DNA of 64,000 nt from an archaeon (GTDB lineage: Archaea; Nanobdellota; Nanobdellia; Pacearchaeales; GW2011-AR1). The position numbers and the translations under genes were made by a program. The notes under the pieces were generated by a model that worked only from the letters and a program-made list of their open reading frames with translations, ran no database searches and was not told the DNA's origin. The stretch is from NCBI GenBank assembly GCA_030605415.1, contig JAUWIJ010000002.1, positions 28,514 to 92,513 of the forward strand, read 5' to 3'. Below, in pieces: positions 9,071-19,132 of the stretch (position 1 is its first letter; every line of letters begins with the position of its first letter).

Positions 9071-9985
9071 TTAGTTAGCGAGAAGAAGTTCCTCGAGAAG
9101 AGCCATTCTAATATAAAGACCATTTTCTGCCTGACGAAAATAAGCAACTCGCGAGTCGTTTTGCTCTTTATCAATGGATATGTCAATTTCTTCGACGTGA
9201 GGTAATGGATGCATAATTATAGCACCTTTAGAAATAAATTCCAAATTTGCGTCATTTATAACAAACTTTCCTTTAGCCTCTTCATAATCTTCTTGACTTA
9301 TTCTTTCTTTCTGAATTCGAGTCATATATACCACGTCGACAGCTGGTAGCACCTTTTCCAAATCATCCTCTTCGGAAAATTCAATATTATGTTTTTCTAG
9401 ATAGTCCTTAATTTCTTGACTTATTTTGAGATTTACAGGAGATACAAACACGATTTTGACTCCCGAAAATTTTCCCAAAAGATAACACAAGGAGCGGACT
9501 GTTCTGCCCGAAGCAAGATCGCCAACCATTGCAATTTTTATATTATCAAGCTTCCCGATTTCTCTGTAAATTGTATATGTATCTAAAAGAGCCTGAGTTG
9601 GATGCTGACCTTTGCCGTCACCACCATTTATAATTGGCACATCGCTCACCTCTGACGCCTTTTCTACGGAACCTTCTTTATTATGCCGCATAACAATAGC
9701 GTCGGAATATGTCGCGATGACCCTAATTGTATCCGCCAAAGATTCTCCCTTTGAAGCAGACGAAAACTCTCGGGCATTCTCAGTTCCCATAATCTGTCCA
9801 CCCATTTTTAACATTGCCGATTCAAAACTTAATCGAGTTCGCGTGCTCGGCTCATAAAATAAAGTTGTCAAAACTTTCCCATTCAAAGAATCACTCGGAG
9901 ATATTCGAAGTTCGTCGGCTCGATTAAAAAGATTAAATAAATGTTCTTTTGTAAATTGTTGCGATTTAATTAAATGTTTTGTCAT
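9071..9985 (-). CDS. pyrB: aspartate carbamoyltransferase catalytic subunit
   Basis: FYEPSTRTRLSFESAM, GGDGKGQHPTQALLDTYT, MHPLPH. Confidence 0.96.
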   Translation of the reverse strand: MTKHLIKSQQFTKEHLFNLFNRADELRISPSDSLNGKVLTTLFYEPSTRTRLSFESAMLKMGGQIMGTENAREFSSASKGESLADTIRVIATYSDAIVMRHNKEGSVEKASEVSDVPIINGGDGKGQHPTQALLDTYTIYREIGKLDNIKIAMVGDLASGRTVRSLCYLLGKFSGVKIVFVSPVNLKISQEIKDYLEKHNIEFSEEDDLEKVLPAVDVVYMTRIQKERISQEDYEEAKGKFVINDANLEFISKGAIIMHPLPHVEEIDISIDKEQNDSRVAYFRQAENGLYIRMALLEELLLAN

Positions 9986-10017
9986 TCTAATGTTTGAGAA
10001 TTATCAGTTTATAAATT

Positions 10018-11199
10018 TTATCCAGTCATAATTTCAATTCCATCTCGATGTTTAAGTGGGTGGTTTTTACCGACGGGCTGTTTTGTTCGAACATCAATTG
10101 CTTTTATGAATTTATCTCCGATGTCTGTATGAAGCGAGTAAGCGAAATCAAGTGCGGTTGAACCTCCCGGAAGTAAAAAACAATCAGGAAGAACATTTCC
10201 CTTGCTGTCTGCAAGTTTTGAACCAGCTGGAAAGATTGCGATATAATTTAAAAGTTCAAATACGGATTTATCAAGAATATTCTGAACTCCAGTTGAACCA
10301 AATTCATCTAAGACGTTTTCCTTAATTGAATTCAATGCTATTTTTTGTTTTTCATTCACTTTATCTTCGTTGATTGTGAAAGACGAGTCGCCTTGAACAT
10401 ATTCAATCATTCCCGCATTCGCAGCTTGTCTGAGCGATAATTCAGCGTCGGCAGAACATGGAATTATCTCAATGTTAGGAAATTCAGTTTTCAGTTTTTC
10501 AAGATTTTCTTTCGCGCCCGACTTATCAATTTTATTCGCAGCGATTAACATTGGTTTTGTTGAGTGCCTCAATGTTTCTGTAAAATTTGATAAATCCTGT
10601 TCGGACCAAGACGTTGGAGATTCTGAATTGAGTTTTAATTTTGATAAGACAGATTTTACATCTTCTTCGCTAACTCGTAAGCCCGAAAACTGTTTTGCAA
10701 CCGAAGCTGAGAAATTTTGTTTTGTTGTTTGGATTGTTCTGGATAATTTATCCCAAACTTTTTCAAAAATTGCCCTATACCATTTATTAAGTTCATTCTC
10801 CAACATTCTTACATCTTCGACCGGATTACCCTCGCCATCTTTACCTTCGCTATCAGTTGTTCCAGACACATCGACGACTTGGATAAACATATCCGCTTGT
10901 CTTAACGAATCTAAAAATTGATTACCTAATCCCTTTCCTTCCGAAGCACCCTTTACCAATCCTGCGACGTCCATCAATTCTACGGGGACAAATCGTATTT
11001 CGCCCGTGCAGAATCCGGTTCGCGGGTTACACTTTACATTAAGTTCTTTACAAAGAGCATCAACCCGAACATAACCAATTCCGTGATTCGGCTCAATAGT
11101 TGCAAAAGGATATGATGCTATAAGAACATCCGATAGCGTCGCTGCCTTAAAGAATGTCGATTTTCCACATGACGGTTTTCCTACTAATCCTAATAACAT
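10018..11199 (-). CDS. YchF/OLA1-like GTPase with TGS domain
   Basis: [40 protein letters not shown]-terminal TGS segment. Confidence 0.92.
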   Translation of the reverse strand: MLLGLVGKPSCGKSTFFKAATLSDVLIASYPFATIEPNHGIGYVRVDALCKELNVKCNPRTGFCTGEIRFVPVELMDVAGLVKGASEGKGLGNQFLDSLRQADMFIQVVDVSGTTDSEGKDGEGNPVEDVRMLENELNKWYRAIFEKVWDKLSRTIQTTKQNFSASVAKQFSGLRVSEEDVKSVLSKLKLNSESPTSWSEQDLSNFTETLRHSTKPMLIAANKIDKSGAKENLEKLKTEFPNIEIIPCSADAELSLRQAANAGMIEYVQGDSSFTINEDKVNEKQKIALNSIKENVLDEFGSTGVQNILDKSVFELLNYIAIFPAGSKLADSKGNVLPDCFLLPGGSTALDFAYSLHTDIGDKFIKAIDVRTKQPVGKNHPLKHRDGIEIMTG

Positions 11200-11250
11200 A
11201 AATCTAAGGCGATAAGAAGGTTTTTATATCTTTTTTTGTGAATAGTTTTG

Positions 11251-11273
11251 TGAGCCTGTAGCTCAGTCTTATA
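11251..11273 (+). pseudogene. tRNA-Ile 5' fragment (att-site-like)
   Basis: 16 bp identical to the 5' end of tRNA 16904-17020, followed by tcttata as in its anticodon region. Confidence 0.75.
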
Positions 11274-11320
11274 GTTTTTGTCGCAGACTTAAAGTTTAAA
11301 TAGTCTTATTTCGTCTATAT

Positions 11321-12436
11321 TTGATGGATGAAAAGATGATTGAGTTCGACCCGAATAAAAACCCAACTCAAAACGCATATAAGAAATTAAGTAAAAAGGA
11401 TAGGGGGATTATGGATGAGTTTGAGAAATATTGTTTAATATCCGCCAACACTTCACGATCTAAAAAAATAAAGTCAAATGCTATAAGGTTTTTGTCGATG
11501 ACTAAAAAAGATATAAGCAAGATTAATTTAGAAGATTTGAGAAATTTTTTAAGAATATTAAAACAGAGTGATTTTTCAGATTACTATAAAAATGATGTCA
11601 AAGGATTTATTCAGAGATTCTTAAAATGGAAATTTGAGGATTGGTCAAAAAGATTTAATGCCTTTGATGATATAAAATATAATTCAGACGCACAACGACA
11701 GAAGAAAATAAAACCCGAAGATATTTTAACGATTGAGGACGTGAGCAAATTAATAAAACAAGAACCCTCTATTTTTTGGAAATGTTTTATAGTCTGTCAA
11801 TATCAATGTTCCCTAAGAACTTTAGAGGTTAGAAGTTTGCGTTGGGATATGCTCGATACAGAAGACCCCGAAGTTTATTTTTTAACTATCAAATCTAAGA
11901 AAAATAAAAACGGAGCTGAAAAAGAAAGAATATCTCCCCCGTTATCTTCGGAGTATATTTATTTTTTAAATGAACTAAAGAAAGAGCAGGAAGAAAATAA
12001 AATTAAAAGTCCGTTCATCTTCCCATCTAAAACAAGTCCAAATATCTATATAAGTTCGGGGACGGTGTCTAAGTGGTTTAACAGATTAACAAAAAGAGTT
12101 TTAGGTAAGCCAGTAAAAAACTATTTGCTGAGACATTCTTTTGGAGAACATCTCCACCAGTTAGTTAGAAAAAAACAACTATCAAAAGAAAACGCAATTT
12201 TAATGATGGGTCATTCTGAAAAAATGTTTGATAAAACATATTCCCATACGGACAAAGCAGAGTTTAAGAAACTTCTAAAAAAACAAGTTCTTTCAGTTGA
12301 TTACATCGCCCCCGAGAAAAAACACAAATTAGAATTAGAAATTGAGGAGTTGAAGAAAAATAGTATTTCTAAAGAAGATGTTTTAAAAATAGTTCAACAG
12401 GCACTAAAGAGAACGGCGAAAGGAATTAAGAATTAG
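11321..12436 (+). CDS. tyrosine recombinase/integrase
   Basis: CSLRTLEVRSLRW, LLRHSFGEHLHQ, MMGHSEKMFDKTYSH catalytic motifs. Confidence 0.92.
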   Translation: MMDEKMIEFDPNKNPTQNAYKKLSKKDRGIMDEFEKYCLISANTSRSKKIKSNAIRFLSMTKKDISKINLEDLRNFLRILKQSDFSDYYKNDVKGFIQRFLKWKFEDWSKRFNAFDDIKYNSDAQRQKKIKPEDILTIEDVSKLIKQEPSIFWKCFIVCQYQCSLRTLEVRSLRWDMLDTEDPEVYFLTIKSKKNKNGAEKERISPPLSSEYIYFLNELKKEQEENKIKSPFIFPSKTSPNIYISSGTVSKWFNRLTKRVLGKPVKNYLLRHSFGEHLHQLVRKKQLSKENAILMMGHSEKMFDKTYSHTDKAEFKKLLKKQVLSVDYIAPEKKHKLELEIEELKKNSISKEDVLKIVQQALKRTAKGIKN

Positions 12437-12942
12437 ATTTTTTCTTTTTTTAGTTTATTGAGTTGTGAACGGATAATTGGATTAAGAAAATAATAACCCT
12501 TAATCTTCTTATTTTTTGAAGGTTCTTCTCTTTTTAGAATAATTCCCATCGTTATTAAATCCTGTATGGTTTTATCAATTCTTCTAAAACTGGGAAACTT
12601 AAATTCTGATTTTAAAATATCCATTCTTTGTTTAATATCTACTTTTTCACAAACTTTTTGATGAATATTTTGAGGGATAGGATAAAAACCATCAAAAGGA
12701 AAAGAACGTTCATCTCTAAAATGTCCAGAGATTTTAACCATATGTGAATTATAAATTAGGGCGGATACAATATCTTTTATCACCATCGCTCGAGCTTCCT
12801 GATACAAAACAGCGACGATTTTTTGTTCTAAATCAATTAATCCCGTAAGCCAACTAAACACAAAATCAGGGTCTAATTTTTCTAATGATTTTAATTTTTC
12901 TAATGATTGTTCTTTAATATCGAAAACACTTTTATTATTCAT
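12433..12942 (-). CDS. hypothetical protein, possible winged-helix regulator
   Basis: convergent to integrase; C-terminal helical region FRRIDKTIQDLITMGIILKREEPSKNKKIKGYYFLNP. Confidence 0.6.
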   Translation of the reverse strand: MNNKSVFDIKEQSLEKLKSLEKLDPDFVFSWLTGLIDLEQKIVAVLYQEARAMVIKDIVSALIYNSHMVKISGHFRDERSFPFDGFYPIPQNIHQKVCEKVDIKQRMDILKSEFKFPSFRRIDKTIQDLITMGIILKREEPSKNKKIKGYYFLNPIIRSQLNKLKKEKI

Positions 12943-13031
12943 AAGATAAGGGGACGAAACAGCTTTATAAATTGTTGGTAATAAATGATACTATATGCAA
13001 ACATTTAAATAGACAGATAATAAGTAACTAT

Positions 13032-13190
13032 ATGCAAACAAACGCAATTAATCGAATAGAAATAAAAAAAGTTTTACTTAGGAAATATGATAAATTAAAG
13101 TTTGTTGTAATTCCAAAAAAATCTTCTATTAAAGCAGGGGATTATGTTAAGATTGAAAAAATACCAGAGGTAAAGAATGCAAATAAATAA
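13032..13190 (+). CDS. small basic protein, possibly regulatory
   Basis: MQTNAINRIEIKKVLLRKYDKLKFVVIPKKSSIKAGDYVKIEKI; start chosen at the internal ATG. Confidence 0.5.
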   Translation: MQTNAINRIEIKKVLLRKYDKLKFVVIPKKSSIKAGDYVKIEKIPEVKNANK

Positions 13191-13282
13191 TCTACAAGAC
13201 TTTCAAAATAGATTTTTAGAGAACTTAAAAATAGAGTTAGAAGAATACAAGAGAACGGAAATACAAATCAGCGAGGGTAAAA

Positions 13283-13609
13283 ATGGAAAATAACGAGGAA
13301 AGACTAAAAATTTTAGAAAATGAGCAGATTCAGATGATAAATTTAATTAAGATTTTATCTGAAGAAGTCAAGAAACCAAAAATAAATCCGATGGTTGCAA
13401 TGAGGACAGGTTTAGCAAATGATGAAATAAGCTGGACTATCACCTCATCGAGTTCAGGAGATAAAGAGGAGTTGTTAAAGATTGTTGAGATGTTAAAGGA
13501 AGTTGAGAGGGAAGAAGAATTAAGCAAGAAGAAATGGCAAAATAAAAATAAGGAAATTCTGAAAGGTCGTGATGAGATGAATAATAAATCGGAGAAAAAA
13601 TCTAAGTAA
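13283..13609 (+). CDS. hypothetical protein
   Basis: ORF within integrated element, co-directional. Confidence 0.55.
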   Translation: MENNEERLKILENEQIQMINLIKILSEEVKKPKINPMVAMRTGLANDEISWTITSSSSGDKEELLKIVEMLKEVEREEELSKKKWQNKNKEILKGRDEMNNKSEKKSK

Positions 13610-13624
13610 TTAGATTAATGAAAA

Positions 13625-13810
13625 ATGGAAAGAGATGAGTTTAGTTTGGTTGGGAAGAAGTGTAAAATTCTTTTTGAAGATAATGGTAGGGTGTTGCCAC
13701 GAATTGCGACAATAAAAGGAGAGACAGGTAATTTTTTAATTTTTGAGAATGAATATGGAATCGAATGTTTTCCGATTCATAAAATTGTTCGAGTGGAGGT
13801 TTGCCGATAA
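13625..13810 (+). CDS. small beta-rich hypothetical protein
   Basis: overlaps primase start; SLVGKKCKILFEDNGRVLPRIATIKGETGNFLIFEN. Confidence 0.55.
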   Translation: MERDEFSLVGKKCKILFEDNGRVLPRIATIKGETGNFLIFENEYGIECFPIHKIVRVEVCR

Positions 13811-15414
13811 TGGCAGTTGATAATAAAAGAAAACTCGAGGCGAATTGGTTTGGAAACCAAAGTGCTTTAGGGGAATTAAAAATCGCCGACTTCTCAAGAA
13901 AGTCTTATGATTATTTTAGACAAACGGATATGTTTAAGAAAGAAAATGAGGAAGATAGGATTTCGTGGGAAACGTGGGAAAGGTATTGGACAGACGAAAA
14001 GATTTTTTCTATATTAGGAAAATTAAATGAGAGTTATGTTGGCGTTGATGGTGCGGTTTACATAAACCCAAACTACGAACCGATAAAAAAAGAAGAAGAT
14101 AAAAAAACAGTATTTGATATTTTCACAATCGAAGGACAGGTAAAACAATTTTATGAAATTCAACCTTTCTTTTATGACAAAACAAAATTATTTCATAGAT
14201 GGGATATTGAAAACAAAAAATGGGAATTGTGCGATATTGAAGATATGCTTAATGGAATACGAAAAGAAGTTCCTGGTACAAATACAATCAACTCTAAAAA
14301 TAAAGCGGAGATAACAAATGGCCTAAAACAAATCGGGAGAGAAAAGAAACCTGATCCTCTCCCCGTTAGTTGCATACAATTTAAAGATAAGATTGTAAAC
14401 GCAAAAACAGGAGAGGAGTTTGAGGCTACGCCTAAATGGTTTACGACAAACCCTATCCCCTGGAAATTAGGAGATAGCACGGAAACCCCAACTATAGACA
14501 ATTTACTAAAAGAGTGGGTTGTTGATAATGTTACTCAAGATGAAACATATGTAAAAACAATGAAAGAGATAATCGCCCACTCAACAACTTCTCACCAATT
14601 TCTTCAAAGAATAATTGCTTTATGTGGTGGGGGGATGAATGGGAAGGGAACGTTTATCAAATTAATTGATAAATTTATTGGGAAAGAAAATAGTTGTGTA
14701 AGTGATTTAAGAATATTGGCAGATAATCGTTTTGAGACTTCTTCTTTGTATAAAAAATTAGTTTGTATGATGGGAGAAGTAAACGCCGAAGATTTGAAAA
14801 GCACCAACACAATTAAAAAATTATCCGGCGAGGATGATATGAGATACGAGTTTAAAGGGAAGGGCTCATTTACAGAAGAATCCCCAACTACGTGCATAAT
14901 TGCAACTAATTCACTTCCAACAACTCCCGATAAATCAGTCGGATTTTATCGCCGTTGGCTTACAATAGATTTCCCTCATCAATTTGAATTAAAAGAAGGA
15001 TTGATTGATAGTATTCCTGGCGTTGAATTTGAAAATTTAGGAAAATGTATATTGGAATTATTAAAGGAATTATATAAAACAAACAAATTCACAAACGAAG
15101 GAAGTATAGAAGAACGTCGGGATAGATATGAGGAGAGGTCAAATCCAATTTTGAAATTTATTGAAGAATATTGTGAGGAAGAATGCGGGAAAGTAGAATT
15201 AAAAGATTTTTCAAATGCCTTTAATGATTATCTTCGTGCTAAACATTTAAGGGTAGTCTCGCCAAAAGGAGTTGGAACATTGCTTAAAACAGAAGGTTTC
15301 GAGATTAGCGCGAGAACAGTTTATAGGGATAATAGGCAAACTTCGGCTCGTTGTGTGATAAATTTACGCCTAAAAACTACTTTAACTACGCAAACTACAA
15401 ATTCTATACTTTGA
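13801..15414 (+). CDS. phage/plasmid primase-helicase, P4/D5 type (SF3 helicase)
   Basis: ALCGGGMNGKGTFIKLIDKFIG Walker A, LVCMMGEVN, TCIIATNSLPTTPDKSVGFYRRWLTIDFP. Confidence 0.9.
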   Translation: MPIMAVDNKRKLEANWFGNQSALGELKIADFSRKSYDYFRQTDMFKKENEEDRISWETWERYWTDEKIFSILGKLNESYVGVDGAVYINPNYEPIKKEEDKKTVFDIFTIEGQVKQFYEIQPFFYDKTKLFHRWDIENKKWELCDIEDMLNGIRKEVPGTNTINSKNKAEITNGLKQIGREKKPDPLPVSCIQFKDKIVNAKTGEEFEATPKWFTTNPIPWKLGDSTETPTIDNLLKEWVVDNVTQDETYVKTMKEIIAHSTTSHQFLQRIIALCGGGMNGKGTFIKLIDKFIGKENSCVSDLRILADNRFETSSLYKKLVCMMGEVNAEDLKSTNTIKKLSGEDDMRYEFKGKGSFTEESPTTCIIATNSLPTTPDKSVGFYRRWLTIDFPHQFELKEGLIDSIPGVEFENLGKCILELLKELYKTNKFTNEGSIEERRDRYEERSNPILKFIEEYCEEECGKVELKDFSNAFNDYLRAKHLRVVSPKGVGTLLKTEGFEISARTVYRDNRQTSARCVINLRLKTTLTTQTTNSIL

Positions 15415-15497
15415 TTTTCCCCTTAGAGATTTGAGTTGAGAAAATAGTAGTTTGGGTAGTTTCCGTAGTTATTGGATTTTTAATAAACCGAATAACT

Positions 15498-16340
15498 CCC
15501 TCATTCAAGAGATATATTTAAATAGTTCCTTCACTTTTGAGGAGAGTTCTCGCTCGTTCCTCACGAGCCTCATCCTCAAAAGCTAATCCCCTTAAACATT
15601 CTCTTGAATGAAGGGGACACATCACCTCAATATAGATTTAATTAATAGATTTCAGCCATCCTAATCAACTTTATCTTACTAAATGCCAATACATACCTCA
15701 CGATGTCGCCCCCGCTCCTCGTTCGGTCTGCCCCTTCCTCCCCCGTGCGTGCCTGCCTTCTTCCACAGGAAATAGCGATTTCCTCTGGAATGTATTTTTA
15801 GGGAGTGGTTGGGAAATCAATCATTTCAATTACAGGTTAGAGAGAAGACAAACCTATAATTCAAACTCAATCCAATGTTTAGGCACAAACTTAATTAACA
15901 GGAAACTAATTAAGATTGACAAGCGAGGGATTAGGGACTTATGGCGTATTGTTTAGGAATTCGCATAACAAACATTATGCGACGTTCATTTCATTCACTA
16001 ACTTTTGACAGGAAATCAAAAGAAACAATACTTTAATCGGATAAGGAAGACCGACATCATCCCCCACTCACTTCGCCAATCCCTCCGTTCGTATGATGTC
16101 TTTCGCACAAATCGATTTGTGCAAACTTCCTCTCTCTCCCATTTTCTACCTTATACATTTGCTATTTTATTTTTATAATGAGTTGGGGAACTTCCATCAT
16201 CACTTCTGCTGATGGAGTGGGTTGGCGTGGGACGGGGGAAAACATCCACGCCCCCAACTCTCCCCCTCTCCCCTCGCTTCGCTCGGGGGCTTCGCCCCCA
16301 CTCCCCCGCTCACTTCGTTCGCCCCTGGGGGATTTAGTAA
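15498..16340. repeat. cluster of inverted repeats/hairpins in the integrated element
   Basis: TCATTCAAGAG..CTCTTGAATGA nested with CTTTTGAGGA..TCCTCAAAAG; TTCCACAGGAAA..TTTCCTCTGGAA; CTTAATTA..TAATTAAG; CGCATAA..TTATGCG; CTTTTGA..TCAAAAG; GCACAAATCGATTTGTGC. Confidence 0.85.
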
Positions 16341-16694
16341 TAAGAAACGATATTAAAGGCGTGTTGATGTCGTCGGTATAAGAGGGTTATAGTCGTTATT
16401 AGAGGGTGTGGTGTCGTGTGTAGTATGTTGTTTGTTGTTATCTTAGCGATTGTTGGTTGGTTGTTCTTATTGTTAACCATAACCCCGCACACAATTTTTT
16501 AATATATATATCAATATAGCGGTTTTGAATGCCTGTTTTATATATGTCCTGGACTTCGGACAAGAAAATTTTAAAAATATTATAGAAAAATATAAATAGA
16601 AGTTTCAATTAATAGAAAGGTAAGGGCAAAACCAAACTCCCCCCAATTTAGTAAGGGGGAGATTTGATTTCCAGGATTCACAAACCGAATAACT

Positions 16695-16796
16695 ATGGCA
16701 AATAAACAATTTTATATTTTTCTTGGAATGGTCTTAGTTCTCTCAAGTGTTCTCGGAGTGTTAATTGGGTTTTTAATTATAAGATTTATGGGATAA
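16695..16796 (+). CDS. 33-aa single-TM peptide MANKQFYIFLGMVLVLSSVLGVLIGFLIIRFMG
   Basis: short ORF below track cut-off, hydrophobic. Confidence 0.4.
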   Translation: MANKQFYIFLGMVLVLSSVLGVLIGFLIIRFMG

Positions 16797-16903
16797 TTTT
16801 ATGACAAATAAATTTATAAGTCGGTCAAACTATAATTCATTACCAGATAAAAACTGATTGGATTTGAAAGAAAACATTCTTTTAAGTCTTGGACAAATTT
16901 ATT

Positions 16904-17020
16904 GAGCCTGTAGCTCAGCCTGGTCAGAGCGCTAGTCTTATAAGTCTGCAGTCCTTCGGGGTTGTAATTGCTTTCGTCTAAGAAAGCTAGAGGCCCGGGG
17001 TTCAAATCCCCGCAGGCTCA
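16904..17020 (+). tRNA. tRNA-Ile(TAT) with 42-nt intron after position 37
   Basis: acceptor GAGCCTG/CAGGCTC, D stem GCTC/GAGC, anticodon stem CTAGT/GCTAG, loop CTTATA|A, T arm CGGGG TTCAAAT CCCCG; intron 16943-16984. Confidence 0.9.
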
Positions 17021-17066
17021 TTTGAACACCGGGCAGTCCGGGGCGAGCAAAACACTTTGAGAAAAA

Positions 17067-17165
17067 ACAAAATTACTGAAAATAAAAAACTAAAATTGTC
17101 TACCTATCCCTAAGAAAGAACGCGCGGTTTTATCAAAAACAAAACAGATAGTCGGCTTCGCTGAA
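17067..17165 (+). repeat. direct repeat, copy A
   Basis: acaaaattactgaaaataaaaaactaaaattgtctacctatcc...acagatagtcggcttcgctgaaat; near-identical to 17904-17978 apart from ~33-nt insertion. Confidence 0.75.
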
Positions 17166-17184
17166 ATTTATTTATTGGGTACTT

Positions 17185-17424
17185 TTATTCTTTAAAATTC
17201 ATCCCTAACAATTTTAAAATTAAGAAAGAGAGAAATCCTAAAATAAAAGACCAAATTAGGGCTAAGAATAACGAACCAAAAAATACTTTCCAAAATTCGT
17301 TTGTCGGTGTTAATAAATCTTCAAAAGTATAGGAAAATATCCAAGCTAAAATCCCTCCTAAAAATCCAATCATCAATATCTTATAATAATTAGAAAATTC
17401 TTTAAATAATTCGGTTAATTTCAT
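17185..17424 (-). CDS. small membrane protein
   Basis: two hydrophobic segments. Confidence 0.55.
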   Translation of the reverse strand: MKLTELFKEFSNYYKILMIGFLGGILAWIFSYTFEDLLTPTNEFWKVFFGSLFLALIWSFILGFLSFLILKLLGMNFKE

Positions 17425-17747
17425 TTTTTCTTATTTTGTTTTACTCCCCAATAAATCATAAATCCAATAAACACGATAAAATAATATGTTAAAATTAAAA
17501 TTGGCAAAAATAAAAGAAATTCTGAAATAACAAAATCATTATAAACATCTGGATTAAACAAGGTTAAAATTAATGCAAGAGAAAGCGAAAGGATATGAAA
17601 ATATTTATTTCTTAAAATCCATATACGAAATCTTTTAGTTTCTTTGATAAAGATTTTTGTAATAAGCCAAAAAAAGAAAGCAAATCCTATAATTGCTACG
17701 AGAACATCAATTATAAAATTCCATTCCATAATTTTATTGAAGAACAC
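17421..17747 (-). CDS. small membrane protein
   Basis: three hydrophobic segments; overlaps the next ORF by 4 nt. Confidence 0.55.
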   Translation of the reverse strand: MFFNKIMEWNFIIDVLVAIIGFAFFFWLITKIFIKETKRFRIWILRNKYFHILSLSLALILTLFNPDVYNDFVISEFLLFLPILILTYYFIVFIGFMIYWGVKQNKKK

Positions 17748-17903
17748 AGCTTTATTAATTTATCGTAAAAGTACCCCACCTTTTTTAAAAAAAAGAAACA
17801 AAAAAGCGCGCTCAAACCCAACAACAATTTTAAAGACAATTTTCAGTAATTTCGTTTGACACTCTAATCTGAAATCAAAATTGTTGTATAACATCGCTGA
17901 TTA

Positions 17904-17978
17904 AACAAAATTGCTGAAAATAAAAAACTAAAATTGTCTATCTATCCCCAAACAGATAATCGGCTTCGCCGAAATAAA
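17904..17978 (+). repeat. direct repeat, copy B
   Basis: acaaaattgctgaaaataaaaaactaaaattgtctatctatccccaaacagataatcggcttcgccgaaat. Confidence 0.75.
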
Positions 17979-18003
17979 TATAAACAAAAATTGTTCACTG
18001 TTT

Positions 18004-18906
18004 ATGATGAAATTTAATAAAAATATTGATAAAGTAATTATAAGGTATAATAAAAATATTGATAAAGTAAATAGGTTAGAAAAGAAAAAAGCACTACTTT
18101 TAAAAAAATTGTTAGCTAAATTAAAAATTGATAAAAATCTTAGTTATTCTTTAGATGGAGGAATAAGTAAGTTGGATAAGATTAAGAAAAAAGAATTGGA
18201 TGAAGAAGATATACAGCTACTTTTAGAAAACGAGTATAACTTTGCAACTGGAGAAACAATCCCAAATTTCTTTACTAAATTGCAAATTTTTTCTATTTCT
18301 AAAGAAAACATAGCTTCTATTTCTTTTGATGATAAGTTAAAACCCCACTTATATTTTCACGGCAATTTTGCAGTTCTTCCGTCACATCTAGAAATGAGAA
18401 AAGATATTGATTTTATGAATACTTGGAAAAATAAAAAAATAAAAAAATTGGAAAAACAAAATACTTGTCCAAAATGTGAGGAGTATTTTGATAAAAACAA
18501 AAGAGATAAAGTTCCCACGCTTCATCATACTAAAACTGAAGAAAAACAAGAAAATTTCAGTAAAATTATTGATAGACTAAAGAAAGATTTTCTAAATGGT
18601 AAAAAAACCATTTCAGATGTTCATAAAACAGCCAGTATAGAAAAAGAGAGATATATAGATTGTTATAAAAGTTTGAGTGATACAGAATTAATTTGCCTTG
18701 ATTGTCATAGTAAAAAAGAGCACCCTGAATATATAATCAGAAGTATATATAATAAATATTGTCGCAAAATAAACGGAGCAAAGGAAGGCGGAAATTCAGA
18801 ATTAGTCAAAAAATTAAAAGAAGATTACTATTTTGAAATGGAAAAGCATGGTTTATTTAATGATGAAAATAATAAATGGATTGAACTATTATCTAATGAG
18901 TTATAA
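18004..18906 (+). CDS. zinc-finger/HNH-like hypothetical protein
   Basis: CPKCEEYFDKNKRDKVPTLHHTKT ... LICLDCHSKKEHPEY arrangement resembling an HNH nuclease. Confidence 0.55.
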   Translation: MMKFNKNIDKVIIRYNKNIDKVNRLEKKKALLLKKLLAKLKIDKNLSYSLDGGISKLDKIKKKELDEEDIQLLLENEYNFATGETIPNFFTKLQIFSISKENIASISFDDKLKPHLYFHGNFAVLPSHLEMRKDIDFMNTWKNKKIKKLEKQNTCPKCEEYFDKNKRDKVPTLHHTKTEEKQENFSKIIDRLKKDFLNGKKTISDVHKTASIEKERYIDCYKSLSDTELICLDCHSKKEHPEYIIRSIYNKYCRKINGAKEGGNSELVKKLKEDYYFEMEKHGLFNDENNKWIELLSNEL

Positions 18907-19132
18907 AAATTAATCTGTCAAAATAGAAACCCCCTCCCATTTTCTTTTTAGAAAAAAGAAACAAAAAGCGGGAGGGCAATCTCGCTAATTTAATGGTCGT
19001 CGTAACCATCCCCCTCCCTCTCCCTGAAAGAAAAATTAAAACTCTGCGTCGCTAACGCTCCTTGCCACATCTTGCAGGCTCTCGCTCCATTTCATTACGC
19101 TCGGGAAAATGAACAGCAATTAAAAAGAAAGT

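Larger units (their letters stand above)
11251..16918. mobile_element. integrated plasmid/virus-like element (integrase, primase-helicase) bounded by tRNA-Ile 5' direct repeats
   Basis: TGAGCCTGTAGCTCAG at 11251-11266 repeated at 16903-16918 (5' part of tRNA-Ile); tyrosine recombinase directly inside the left repeat; P4-type primase-helicase; 1.2 kb hairpin-rich non-coding region. Confidence 0.8.

Noticed and set aside
16178-16381. ORF 16178-16381 in the hairpin-rich region
   Set aside because: Encodes Pro/Ser-rich sequence generated by GC-rich palindromes; no homologue recognised.
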